From Methanosphaera sp. rholeuAM6 (GTDB lineage Archaea; Methanobacteriota; Methanobacteria; Methanobacteriales; Methanobacteriaceae): DNA of 35,333 nt. Below are positions 16,061-24,515 of the stretch, piece by piece (the first letter of the stretch is position 1; every line of letters starts with the position of its first letter). The translations under genes were made by a program, and so were the position numbers. The stretch spans positions 3,101 through 38,433 of the forward strand of contig MVAA01000047.1 of assembly GCA_003266105.1 (NCBI GenBank), given 5' to 3'. The notes below the pieces were generated by a model. That model was not told the DNA's origin and searched no databases. It was given only the letters and a program-made list of their open reading frames with translations.

Positions 16061-16774
16061 TTATTTCTGAAATTGAAGAGTATCTTCAAAATTGATTAAA
16101 CCTTTATATAATGCAGAACCGATTACGACATAATCCGTATCTAATTGAGATAATATTTCCAAATCTTCCAAAGAAGTTATTCCACCAGAGTATATTATTG
16201 GGATGGAAATACCAGATAATAGTTCTTTAACTGGTTTTAAATCAATACCTTTTAATAATCCTTCCACATCCACATTGGTAAACAGAATAGAACCCGCCCC
16301 CTTTTCCTCAAATAACTTTGCATATTCCAATGGTGTTTTATCTGTAAATTCCGTCCATCCATGAGTAACTACTTTGTTATCTTTACTGTCTAACGATACA
16401 CAAATTCTTTCAGAACCATATTCATCAGACAATTGAGTGATATATTCAGGATGATTTATCGCCATTGTTCCTATTATAACAGTGAAAACTCCGATATCAA
16501 GTAATCTTCTTGCATCATCCAATGTTCTTATACCGCCACCCATCTGAACAGGAACTTCAGATTTTTCGATAATATTCCTTATTATGTTTAAGTTTTCGCC
16601 ACTGCCCAATGCACCATCCAAATCTACAACATGCAACCTCTTTGCACCTTTCTGTACCCATTGTATGGCGATATCCTCAGGATTATCTAAAACCACTTGT
16701 TCTGTCCCAGGTTCTCCCTGAACCAATTGTACACATTTACCATTTTTTAAATCTACAGCCGGTATAACAATCAT
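16061..16774 (-). CDS. hisA: HisA, ProFAR isomerase of histidine synthesis
   Basis: This 237-residue TIM-barrel enzyme isomerises phosphoribosylformimino-AICAR phosphate, the fourth step of histidine synthesis. IPAVDLKNGKCVQL at the N-terminus holds the catalytic Asp8. Phosphate-binding motifs are GGGIRTLDDARRLLDIG (about 80-96) and SGGITSLEDL (about 195-204). HVVDLDGALG and GIDLKPVKEL are also typical. The length is normal. It heads a minus-strand group with ribL and the small 96-residue gene, and is divergent from truA across 141 bp. Other his genes are not nearby, the usual scattered arrangement in methanogens. Confidence 0.95.
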   Translation of the reverse strand: MIVIPAVDLKNGKCVQLVQGEPGTEQVVLDNPEDIAIQWVQKGAKRLHVVDLDGALGSGENLNIIRNIIEKSEVPVQMGGGIRTLDDARRLLDIGVFTVIIGTMAINHPEYITQLSDEYGSERICVSLDSKDNKVVTHGWTEFTDKTPLEYAKLFEEKGAGSILFTNVDVEGLLKGIDLKPVKELLSGISIPIIYSGGITSLEDLEILSQLDTDYVVIGSALYKGLINFEDTLQFQK

Positions 16775-16915
16775 TAAATCAACTCAATTAGAATTAGTAA
16801 CTATTATAGTATTATGTTAAATTAAACTATTTTAATTTTCGGAAATAATTAATAATTAATTTAAGTATGAAATGACATATCTTACAAGTAATAGAATCTA
16901 TAAGAAGGGTAACGA

Positions 16916-17743
16916 ATGAGAAGGGTTGCATTAAAAATTGCATATATCGGAACAAAATTTCATGGATATCAACGACAACCCAATTATAGGACTGTTGAAG
17001 GGGAATTATTGAAAGCTTTCTTTGAGTCCGGCGTTATTGAAGATACGTGGAAAGCCCATTATTCTGTTGCTGGAAGAACAGATAAAGGCGTTCATTCTAC
17101 TGGAAATGTTATATCATTTATTACTGATGAAGAGATTAGATTAAATTATTTGAATGGTTTGTTACCAAAAGATGTGAAAATAATCGGTGAAGCAAAAGTT
17201 CCATACGGATTTAAAGTTAGATTTCCATTATCCAGAACTTACACTTATGTTCAACCTTTCAATCCTTTTGAGGAAGTTGAATATGATTTTGAAAAAATGA
17301 AGCATGCTATGGGTTATTTCATCGGTGAACATAATTTTAGAAACTTTTCTAAAAGAAATGAAAAAAATTCCAATAGGAAAATATTGGATATTGACTTAAA
17401 AATTGATAATGATATGATGACTTTTAAGGTTGTTGGAGAAAGTTTTTTATGGAATATGGTTAGAAAAATGGTAACATCATTGTTACTTGTTGGTAAAGGA
17501 GATCTTCAAATAAGCGATATTGAAAAATTATTACAATCAACAGATTTAAGAGAAACTATTAGATTACAGCCTGCCCAAGCTAATGGGTTAATACTTAGTG
17601 ATATGAATTATAAAAATATTAAATTTAAAGACTATGATTATCCTAAGAATAAACTGATTGAAGAATTACAAAAACAGTTTATGAATAACAAACAGGAAAA
17701 ATATGCTGATGCTAAATTAATTGAAATGCTTAAGGGCATGTGA
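16916..17743 (+). CDS. truA: tRNA pseudouridine synthase TruA
   Basis: This 275-residue enzyme converts uridines 38-40 of the tRNA anticodon arm to pseudouridine. The catalytic Asp56 lies in the family motif AGRTDKGVH. An N-terminal IAYIGTKFHGYQRQP strand-loop and the GEHNFRNFSK block (about 133-142) match TruA/Pus3. ESFLWNMVRKMVTSLLLVGKG in the C-terminal part is the usual second half of the active site. An AAGGGTAAC stretch just upstream acts as ribosome binding site. It begins a plus-strand run with mfnD and mfnF. Confidence 0.95.
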   Translation: MRRVALKIAYIGTKFHGYQRQPNYRTVEGELLKAFFESGVIEDTWKAHYSVAGRTDKGVHSTGNVISFITDEEIRLNYLNGLLPKDVKIIGEAKVPYGFKVRFPLSRTYTYVQPFNPFEEVEYDFEKMKHAMGYFIGEHNFRNFSKRNEKNSNRKILDIDLKIDNDMMTFKVVGESFLWNMVRKMVTSLLLVGKGDLQISDIEKLLQSTDLRETIRLQPAQANGLILSDMNYKNIKFKDYDYPKNKLIEELQKQFMNNKQEKYADAKLIEMLKGM

Positions 17744-17794
17744 AATTTTTTAGATTTTGATTTTTACTTATCAATAAAATGTTAAGGGTTTATT

Positions 17795-18781
17795 ATGAAA
17801 CTTCTAGTTTTTGAGTATTCGAGTGTATGTTTAGATAACAGTTTATTCTCTGAAGGATTTAATATGTTAAAATGCGTATTGGATGATTTGGATGATTCTG
17901 CTTTTGAAGTATATTACCTGATTAATGATTCATTGGATACTTTAAATTATACTAATTCTACTGCCATACCTTTAGATACCAACTTAATGGATTGGTTAAA
18001 TGAAAACTGTCAATTTTACGATTGCTGTCTTTTCATTGCTCCGGAAGATAATTTAATTCAATACAGTATTACTCGAATACTAGAAAAATCAGGCGTTACT
18101 ATTTTTGGTTGCGATAGCGTATCCTCATATATCTGTGCTAGTAAAGACTTAACATACAATCATGTCTCTAATGATATTTTAAAAATTCCTTCAGTTAAAT
18201 TGAACAGAAATGAATCAACCTATGATTTAATTTGCAAAAACTTTAACAAAAATGATTTTATAATCAAACCGGATAATCGTACATCATCAGATTACATATA
18301 TCACATAAATGATGAAACTGAATTTGACAGTTGCATGAAAGTATACGAAAAAAATTCTATTGAATATTTCTTAGCACAAGAATACATTGAAGGAACCCCA
18401 ATAAGTGCTAGTTTAATATGCAATAACAAATATGCTCGATGTATTAGTATAAACTCACAAGAAATTAGTATAGAAAATAATAAAATAAGATATGCCGGTT
18501 GTAAAAGCCCAATACACCCCCCACTAGAAAAGGAAATCACAGAATTATCAGAAAAAATAGTTCAACAAATCAAAGGATTAAACGGATATGTGGGTATAGA
18601 TTATATTTTACAAGAAAAACTAATCTATTTTGTTGAAATCAATTCAAGAATAAGCACACCATACATAGTTTTACAGAAAAATTGTAATCAAAACTTAACA
18701 CAAAGCATTATAGATTCAATAATAAATAAAAACGAGATACCACGTATAACATTTAAAAATACTGGAACGTTTAAGAAATAA
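17795..18781 (+). CDS. mfnD: Tyramine-L-glutamate ligase MfnD (ATP-grasp)
   Basis: This 328-residue ATP-grasp ligase joins the gamma-carboxyl of glutamate to tyramine, an early step of methanofuran synthesis. The N-terminal LLVFEYSSVCLDNSLFSEGF segment is characteristic of this family. The ATP-grasp core shows a lysine strand (NDFIIKPDNRTSSD), the AQEYIEGTPISASLI block, and the metal-binding end EKLIYFVEINSRISTPY. The assignment is strengthened by the next gene, mfnF, which starts immediately after. Shine-Dalgarno AAGGG precedes the ATG. An alternative would be another amino-acid ligase of the same fold, but the context argues for methanofuran. Confidence 0.85.
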   Translation: MKLLVFEYSSVCLDNSLFSEGFNMLKCVLDDLDDSAFEVYYLINDSLDTLNYTNSTAIPLDTNLMDWLNENCQFYDCCLFIAPEDNLIQYSITRILEKSGVTIFGCDSVSSYICASKDLTYNHVSNDILKIPSVKLNRNESTYDLICKNFNKNDFIIKPDNRTSSDYIYHINDETEFDSCMKVYEKNSIEYFLAQEYIEGTPISASLICNNKYARCISINSQEISIENNKIRYAGCKSPIHPPLEKEITELSEKIVQQIKGLNGYVGIDYILQEKLIYFVEINSRISTPYIVLQKNCNQNLTQSIIDSIINKNEIPRITFKNTGTFKK

Positions 18782-18790
18782 GTGATTAAA

Positions 18791-19834
18791 ATGAAAATTA
18801 TAGGACTGGATATCGGAGGGGCAAATACTGACTGCACCATAATAAACATAAAAAACAATGAAATTAAAAGCATGAAAAACTATAGGGAATACTTCCCAAT
18901 GTGGAAAGAAAAAGATAAACTAAATAGATGTTTTGAAAAGCTAACAAGAAACGATGCTGATATTGAAGTGGTATGTGTTTCAATGACTGCGGAACTGGCA
19001 GACGGATATGAAAGTAAAAAAGAAGGAGTGAAAGACATATCCCAGAAAGTTATGGAATATTTTAAAGAAAAAGAAGTGTATTTTGTTACTTTTGAAGGTT
19101 TGAAAACATATTCTGAACTGAAAAATAATTATTTAACTGCTGCTGCTGCAAATTGGATTGGAACAGCTGAAATCATCAAATACATAGAAAAAGATTGCAT
19201 TTTTATGGATATTGGATCTACCACAACTGATATCATACCAATAAAAAATAAAAAAGAGATTGCGTTGGGACATACCGATTTAGAACGCTTAAGTAGTGGT
19301 GAATTAATATATACTGGAATGTTACGTACAAATTTAGCTGCCATTGTACACAATGTACCAATTAACAATAAAAATACCAGAGTAAGTAGTGAACTTTTTT
19401 CAATAACTGCAGACATTCATCGAATATTGGGTAACATAACCGAAAAGGAATACACCTGCAATACTCCTGACGGGAATAAAAAGGATCTGATTTCCTGTAA
19501 ACGCAGATTGGCAAGGTTAGTCTGTGCAGATTTAGACACACTGAAAGACGAAGAAATAATCAAACTAGCAAAACATATTGAATCAGAACAGATTAAGCAA
19601 ATATTTAACGGTTTAAAAGAAGTTGTTGAAAGAAGTAAAATTAATACTGTGCTAATTACATCTTTAGGAAATGGAAATCTTTGTGAAAAAGCAGCAAAAA
19701 AGTTAAAATTGAACGTTATCTCCTTAGAACAGTATATGAATAAAAAATCAACCAATGTATTGACTTCAGTTGGTGCTATACAGATGTATTTGGATAAAAT
19801 TAATTCGGGAATTGTATTGATAAAAAAAGTATGA
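18791..19834 (+). CDS. mfnF: Methanofuran pathway condensing enzyme MfnF (hydantoinase/ASKHA fold)
   Basis: This 347-residue protein of the actin-like ATPase (hydantoinase A-like) fold was formerly annotated as a tetrahydromethanopterin-linked C1 transfer protein. MfnF condenses aminomethylfuran phosphate with gamma-glutamyltyramine to form the methanofuran core. The phosphate loops GLDIGGANTDC (about 5-15) and FMDIGSTTTDIIPI (about 139-152) are visible, as is the LTAAAANW motif typical of this group. The ATG at 18791 is preferred over the GTG at 18782, because GTGAT there works as the ribosome binding site. It begins nine bases after the mfnD stop, so the pair is an operon. Its stop abuts the convergent carS stop with no gap. 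Confidence 0.87.
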   Translation: MKIIGLDIGGANTDCTIINIKNNEIKSMKNYREYFPMWKEKDKLNRCFEKLTRNDADIEVVCVSMTAELADGYESKKEGVKDISQKVMEYFKEKEVYFVTFEGLKTYSELKNNYLTAAAANWIGTAEIIKYIEKDCIFMDIGSTTTDIIPIKNKKEIALGHTDLERLSSGELIYTGMLRTNLAAIVHNVPINNKNTRVSSELFSITADIHRILGNITEKEYTCNTPDGNKKDLISCKRRLARLVCADLDTLKDEEIIKLAKHIESEQIKQIFNGLKEVVERSKINTVLITSLGNGNLCEKAAKKLKLNVISLEQYMNKKSTNVLTSVGAIQMYLDKINSGIVLIKKV

Positions 19835-20398
19835 TTAATACCATACATCTTTTATTTTAATTGCATATGCGAACATATTTGCACCCAGATGTAAAAAAAT
19901 ACTAATGAACAAAATGATTATAATCATTTCCCAACTTAAATTGACTAACAGTGAAACAAATAACAGTGCAAATACTACAAAATCCAATTGATCCAATAAT
20001 GGTACCGGTTTACCACGCTCAATGTTTAATCTTCTTTTTATAAAACTACCAATGGCATCTCCAATAAGTGCACCAAAACCAAGTAGTAAACCAATCAATA
20101 GCCCTTGAATGATACTTCCTGAAACAAGAGTAATTTTGGATGCTGAAAGATTAAAATAATATGTTGCAATACCATGTTCAGATAAAAAACCTAAAATTCC
20201 TCCAACGATCATACCCAGCAATCCACCACCAATTAAACCTCGCCAAGTACAACCGTCCCCTATTAATCGTCGTCCGTCCCAAGCATATTTACCAAAATCA
20301 ATAGGTGTTCCACCACCAAATACCAGAGCAGAACCATTAGCAAAATATGCAGGAATCATTAAATAAACCGAATAGACTATTATTGTTATAACATCCAT
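19835..20398 (-). CDS. carS: CDP-archaeol synthase CarS
   Basis: This 187-residue integral membrane enzyme transfers CMP from CTP to digeranylgeranylglyceryl phosphate, giving CDP-archaeol, the branch point for archaeal phospholipids. Roughly five hydrophobic segments are seen. The cytoplasmic loop after the first holds ANGSALVFGGGTPIDFG and then the conserved GRRLIGDGCTWRG motif (about residues 43-55). GALIGDAIGSFIKRR (about 108-122) carries the other charged conserved block. These match the archaeal family once called DUF46. It is convergent with mfnF and divergent from the radical SAM gene tes. Confidence 0.92.
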   Translation of the reverse strand: MDVITIIVYSVYLMIPAYFANGSALVFGGGTPIDFGKYAWDGRRLIGDGCTWRGLIGGGLLGMIVGGILGFLSEHGIATYYFNLSASKITLVSGSIIQGLLIGLLLGFGALIGDAIGSFIKRRLNIERGKPVPLLDQLDFVVFALLFVSLLVNLSWEMIIIILFISIFLHLGANMFAYAIKIKDVWY

Positions 20399-20715
20399 CT
20401 AAATCCCTTATCTTCCAGTAGTATAATTCTAATATAATATTATTGAATGGAATTATAAATATTTTTCTTAAAAAAGTTCTAAGGTTAAAATAGAACCTAA
20501 CATCGATTATTATTTACTTTAATATTCATTTAAGAAAAAAAAAATCATGGAAAGAGTATAATAATTATGTTAATTCAAAAGAAAAAAATTAATATAGTAC
20601 AATAAGTAATAAAAAGTATATTATATGAAAAACAAAGATGAATATAATATAAGATTTTAAAATTATATGTTAATTTAATAAGAGTATTACATAATATTTT
20701 TTTAGGGGAGGGAAT
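20399..20715. promoter_or_regulatory. Divergent carS/tes intergenic region with a dyad
   Basis: This 317-bp AT-rich region contains no gene. An imperfect nested dyad lies at 20476-20501, about 80-100 bp from carS. GTTCTA (20476-20481) pairs with TAGAAC (20491-20496), and AGGTT (20482-20486) with AACCT (20494-20498). The tes side has several TATA-like stretches (20560-20690), and a strong Shine-Dalgarno sequence, AGGGGAGGG at 20704-20712, stands before the tes ATG. Shared control of the two lipid genes is possible but unproven. Confidence 0.4.
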
Positions 20716-22254
20716 ATGTCAACAATCTCTAAAACAAAAAGTTTATGTCCGGAGTGTTTAAAAATTTTGGATGCTGAAGTATATACTAAAGATAACGCCA
20801 TATACATAACAAAAACATGTCCAGAACATGGAAAATTTGATAACACCTATTGGCATGACGAAGAATTATATAAGAAAGCTTTAAAATATGGTGCAGAACC
20901 ACACCAGTTAACCAATTTAAATCAAAACATTGAAGGAGAATGTCCTTCAAATTGTGGTCTTTGTAAAGAACATGAAAGTCAAACCATTTTAGGATTAATT
21001 GATGTAACTAACAGATGTAACTTAAAATGCCCAATATGTTTTGCAAATGCGGCAACATCAGGAACATTATACGAACCTTCACAAGATGAAATAAGACAAA
21101 TGCTTAAAAACTTGAGAAGAAATCATCCTGTTGCTACCCCTGCAATCCAATTCTCCGGTGGTGAACCTACCGTAAGAGGAGATATTGTAGAATTAATAAA
21201 AATTGCAAAAGAAGAGGGTTTCACCCATACACAAATAGCAACAAATGGTTTAGCACTGGCAAACGATGAAAGTTTAGCTAAAGAGTTAAAAGAAGCTGGA
21301 TTAAACACGGTTTATCTACAATTTGATGGAATTACAGAAGAACCATACATTAAAACCCGTAATGCAAATATTTTAAATAAAAAAATAGAAGCAATCGAAA
21401 ATTGTAGAAAAGCACGTTTGGGAATAGTTTTAGTTCCAACATTAGTTAAAGGAATAAATAATGATCAGATAGGGGACATTATTAAATTCGCTTTAGACAA
21501 TGTCGACATCATCCGCGGAGTTAACTTCCAACCAGTATCTTTTGCAGGCAGAACCCCATCAGATAAAGTAGAAGAACAACGTATAACCATCGATGACTTC
21601 ATGAAAAATGTTGAAAAACAGACTAACTTCAACATTACAACAGACGCATTCTACTCAGCATCAACAGTTGCACCAATTTCAGATTTGATATCTGCAATGA
21701 GTGGTACGGAAGCTGAAGTGGCATTGACTTGCCATGAACATTGTGGTATTGGAACATATGTATTTAAAGAAGAAGATGGAACAGTTATTCCTATAACTGA
21801 TTTTATTGATGTCGATAAATTCATGAGATTAATTGAAAAAAGCATACCTGATATTCAGAAGAATTCCAGAATTTCAAAAACAAAAACTATTGCCAGAGCA
21901 TTAAAAGAATTACCAAAAACAGTTGACACCAAGAAGTCACCTTCTTACATAAACATAATTGAATTACTTAAGAATATATTTGTTAAACAGGATTACGATG
22001 CCCTTGGTGATTTCCACGTTAACGCATTACTAATTTCCTGTATGCATTTTATGGATCCGTTTAACTTTGATCAAGACAGGGTAAGAAGATGTGTAATACA
22101 TTATGCAACACCTGACGGTAGAATTATACCATTCTGTTCAATGAACAACATTTATAGAGAAAGTGTTGAAGAAAAATTCAATATACCATTAGATTCTGAT
22201 AGGGCAAAACAAATAATGACCAACATCAGAAAAGCAAAACAGGAACATCAATAA
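20716..22254 (+). CDS. tes: Tetraether lipid synthase-type radical SAM enzyme (Tes)
   Basis: This 512-residue radical SAM protein resembles the archaeal family whose Methanocaldococcus member (MJ0619) couples phytanyl chains to form membrane-spanning tetraethers. The radical SAM motif CNLKCPIC is at Cys101/105/108. Ahead of it lie further Cys ligands: CPEC 11-14, CPEHG from 35, and CPSNCGLC 76-83. Behind it are TCHEHC (about 340) and Cys residues near SCMHFMDP and RRCVIHYATPDG, consistent with several extra metal clusters. FSGGEPT and ATNG are the usual SAM-binding landmarks. An abundant Shine-Dalgarno sequence precedes the ATG. The neighbouring carS supports a lipid role. Paralogous radical SAM enzymes of related architecture exist, so the substrate is inferred. 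Confidence 0.78.
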   Translation: MSTISKTKSLCPECLKILDAEVYTKDNAIYITKTCPEHGKFDNTYWHDEELYKKALKYGAEPHQLTNLNQNIEGECPSNCGLCKEHESQTILGLIDVTNRCNLKCPICFANAATSGTLYEPSQDEIRQMLKNLRRNHPVATPAIQFSGGEPTVRGDIVELIKIAKEEGFTHTQIATNGLALANDESLAKELKEAGLNTVYLQFDGITEEPYIKTRNANILNKKIEAIENCRKARLGIVLVPTLVKGINNDQIGDIIKFALDNVDIIRGVNFQPVSFAGRTPSDKVEEQRITIDDFMKNVEKQTNFNITTDAFYSASTVAPISDLISAMSGTEAEVALTCHEHCGIGTYVFKEEDGTVIPITDFIDVDKFMRLIEKSIPDIQKNSRISKTKTIARALKELPKTVDTKKSPSYINIIELLKNIFVKQDYDALGDFHVNALLISCMHFMDPFNFDQDRVRRCVIHYATPDGRIIPFCSMNNIYRESVEEKFNIPLDSDRAKQIMTNIRKAKQEHQ

Positions 22255-22692
22255 AAAAAAAATAAAACATAAACCTCTCTTTTTCTATTTTTTCTTAAAA
22301 ATCTTAAAAAAAAAGTATGATTTAATCTATTGTTTTTTATTATACTTTCAAATAATATGAAATATTTAAAAAATAAAAAACATCAAACTTTTAAATCTAT
22401 TTTACTTAATAATGCGTTATTTAGATTATAATTAAAGATATTAGGTTAATTTTATACAAAAACCCCAATATATTAATAATAGGAATAATAGATATTAATT
22501 ATATATTTTAATAGATGATTAAAACTTTTCTTTAAATCATTTTATTAAAAGAATTTAATTAGAGTAGATTTATAGTTAAAAAGTGATAAAAACTATTTTC
22601 TATTAACAATATCGAACATATTTATTTAATTTAAAATTTTAAAAAAGCACAAACATTGTAAAAAAAAATGTAAAAATTTTGGAGGTATTTTT
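22255..22692. other. 438-bp intergenic region before the histone gene
   Basis: This region is extremely AT-rich. The first 60 bases carry T-tracts (about 22278-22300) suited to ending the tes transcript. The last 100 carry TTTATTTAAT-like promoter sequence (about 22619-22630) and the histone Shine-Dalgarno sequence GGAGGT (22681-22686). The middle has no open frame with a ribosome binding site and no structured RNA that I recognise. A long AT-rich leader before a highly expressed histone gene is plausible. Confidence 0.5.
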
Positions 22693-22902
22693 ATGGCAAA
22701 ACTACCATTAACACCTTTAGGAAGAATAATTAAAAATGGTGGAGCTGAAAGAGTTAGTGAAAATGCTAAAGTAGCATTATCTGAATATTTAGAAGATGTT
22801 TCAGTAGATATAACAAAATATGCACTAAAAAATGCTGAAAAAGAAGGACGAAAAACTTTAAAAGCTGAAGATATTGATGTAGCATTTAGAAATTTATTCT
22901 AA
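22693..22902 (+). CDS. Archaeal histone
   Basis: This 69-residue single histone-fold protein of the HMf type wraps DNA as dimers and larger stacks. LPLTPLGRIIKNGGAERVSE, then AKVALSEYLEDVSVDITKYA and TLKAEDIDVAFR give the three helices and loops. The DNA-contacting Arg near residue 11, the Arg near 20 and the final KAEDI-(D)VA loop are conserved. The length is standard, with no tail. GGAGGT six bases before the ATG is a strong ribosome binding site. Its stop overlaps by four bases (CTAA) the stop of the convergent 76-residue gene. Confidence 0.97.
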   Translation: MAKLPLTPLGRIIKNGGAERVSENAKVALSEYLEDVSVDITKYALKNAEKEGRKTLKAEDIDVAFRNLF

Positions 22903-23129
22903 ATAACACTTCCCGTTAATCTTTTTTTTAATAAATCAAAATTTTCTTGTGATAAAGTTATATTTTTAAAATATGTTAACTCATTTTCTATAATTTTAAA
23001 TGCCAAAACTTCATAATCGATATTGAAAAAGAGATCATCAAACGTGGATAACTTTAATGAAACAATAGGAAATAATACCCTATTTTCGATTTTTATTGCA
23101 TCCAATATGAAAATTTTTTTTCCATTCAT
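22899..23129 (-). CDS. Small protein resembling a reduced GerW-type domain
   Basis: This 76-residue protein has no confident family, but its pattern resembles the core of GerW/YtfJ proteins. An N-terminal strand pair (KKIFILDAIKIENRVLFPIV) is followed by SLKLSTF where GerW has its KxSFGFG region. A second strand pair (VLAFKIIENELTYFKNI) then corresponds to the VALLVV...LVPV pair of the full GerW-like protein 1 kb upstream. The glycine-rich loop of GerW is missing. AAGGTCA five bases before the ATG is a plausible ribosome binding site, and the gene begins ten bases after the DUF2953 stop, so the three genes probably form one transcript. The relationship to GerW is my inference by eye. Confidence 0.6.
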   Translation of the reverse strand: MNGKKIFILDAIKIENRVLFPIVSLKLSTFDDLFFNIDYEVLAFKIIENELTYFKNITLSQENFDLLKKRLTGSVI

Positions 23130-23139
23130 TTTAATGACC

Positions 23140-23808
23140 TTATTCTCTTATAAAATTAACGATTTTTCTTAATTTTCCTGTTTTTAAAATCATATAAGTT
23201 ATTTTAAGTAAATTAAATAATTTTATGTCAAATTTAATGTTAATATCTGATTTAAATGTGAGTTGATTAATCTCGGGAGTCAATAATAATTTAAAACCCA
23301 ATGGATACAATGGTGCGGTTAATGACCACAACAATGTACAAAATTTAATCGTCAGATTATTATCAGATAACCCTAAATTAATTATTGCATATGAGTCGGT
23401 AAATGTAATCATTTTAGTGATTAATACTATTATATGCATTAATTCATCTTTAGCATCCACCAATAATGGATATAAATGAATCAATTTAGAAAAAGTATTT
23501 GATTTTTCCACATCTTCGTTTACTTGCTCCGTATCCAAGTCATCTTTTGATCTTTTTTTATTTAAATCGATTTTTATTATATTAATAGTTTTTGAAAATA
23601 ATGATAATTGTATTTTAAGCACTTTAGAATCTTTTATTAACTCAAATATGATTTTAACAATTAAAAATTTTATGTTAATTATGAAATCATAAACTAAATC
23701 ATCATTTTTTAATGTTATATGTAGATGCCATGATTTCAAAAATAGTAAAAATAAAAGAACTATAATAATAATTAATAATAGAAATAATATTTCAACCAAC
23801 ATGACCAT
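23140..23808 (-). CDS. DUF2953 membrane-anchored protein
   Basis: This 222-residue protein has one very hydrophobic N-terminal anchor (about residues 5-27: ILFLLLIIIIVLLFLLFL), then a beta-rich region (LHITLKNDDLVYDFIINIKF) and a central acidic linker (about 83-105). The C-terminal part contains DSYAIINLGLSDNNLTIKFC, and LYPLGFKLLLTPEINQLTFK sits near residue 165. This order and the paired G-L-(x)-D and P-x-(F) segments match DUF2953 proteins, called YtfI in Bacillus, where the gene neighbours the GerW homologue ytfJ. No function is known. ATG 23808 or 23802 could be the start; neither has a clear ribosome binding site. Confidence 0.72.
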   Translation of the reverse strand: MVMLVEILFLLLIIIIVLLFLLFLKSWHLHITLKNDDLVYDFIINIKFLIVKIIFELIKDSKVLKIQLSLFSKTINIIKIDLNKKRSKDDLDTEQVNEDVEKSNTFSKLIHLYPLLVDAKDELMHIIVLITKMITFTDSYAIINLGLSDNNLTIKFCTLLWSLTAPLYPLGFKLLLTPEINQLTFKSDINIKFDIKLFNLLKITYMILKTGKLRKIVNFIRE

Positions 23809-23875
23809 TCATTCTCATATATTTAATCGTGACTTTAATTATTATTATAGAATAATTTTTTCAATTTACTCGGAC

Positions 23876-24304
23876 TTATTTACTTGATTTAATTTTTGTT
23901 TTGATTTTATCAACACTACCCCCCACATTAGCTTCGGAAGCAGGTTCAACTTTAGAATTATTCAATAAATTAAAAGCCATTTGTCCTATACTAGACAATA
24001 AATCCTCCAATGGAGTACCATTCTTATCAACGGGAACCAACGTTATACCATTAGGTCCTGGAATATCCTTATAAACAACCAATAATGCTACAGGGTCAAC
24101 AGAACCTCCACCTCCAGCACCACCTACTTCAGTAGCACTATTTCCAGAATTATTGGCCACACCTATTCCAAAACCTAATGCTGTTTTAGAAATAGGTATA
24201 ATAACTTTATCTTTAGCATCAATTGGATTTCCAATAATACTATTCGTATTCATTACTTTCTGTATCTCATCCAAAGTTTTTTCAATTGAACTATCAAAAT
24301 CCAT
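23876..24304 (-). CDS. GerW/YtfJ-family protein
   Basis: This 142-residue protein is recognised by IGNPIDAKDKVIIPISKTALGFGIG (about residues 24-48), the glycine-rich loop GGAGGGG (61-67) and SVDPVALLVV followed by ITLVPVDKNG. This is the signature of the GerW (YtfJ) family, whose Bacillus member is a spore protein needed for germination. The C-terminus (about 110-142) is Lys/Ser rich. No membrane segment is seen. Shine-Dalgarno GAGGAT precedes the ATG. It heads a minus-strand set with DUF2953 and the 76-residue protein. Methanogens do not sporulate, so the archaeal role must differ. It is unknown. Confidence 0.88.
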   Translation of the reverse strand: MDFDSSIEKTLDEIQKVMNTNSIIGNPIDAKDKVIIPISKTALGFGIGVANNSGNSATEVGGAGGGGSVDPVALLVVYKDIPGPNGITLVPVDKNGTPLEDLLSSIGQMAFNLLNNSKVEPASEANVGGSVDKIKTKIKSSK

Positions 24305-24412
24305 AGTAAATCCTCAATTATAATTATTATGTATAATATTTCTATTTTATTTTTAAATAATTTATCGAAAGAAATATCGAAGAAAAAATTTTGTAAAAAA
24401 TAATAAGTGTTT

Positions 24413-24418
24413 TAAAAA
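24413..24418 (-). terminator. T-tract after tRNA-Phe
   Basis: Six consecutive T on the minus strand, seven bases past the tRNA-Phe 3' end, form a typical archaeal oligo-T termination site for the tRNA transcript. Confidence 0.5.
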
Positions 24419-24424
24419 AGGTTA

Positions 24425-24497
<73 letters not shown>

Positions 24498-24515
24498 TTA
24501 AAAAAATAATAATTA

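Noticed and set aside
22255..22692. Possible non-coding RNA in the long spacer before the histone gene
   Set aside because: In genomes this AT-rich, structured RNAs stand out as GC-rich islands (as the two tRNAs do). None is seen here.
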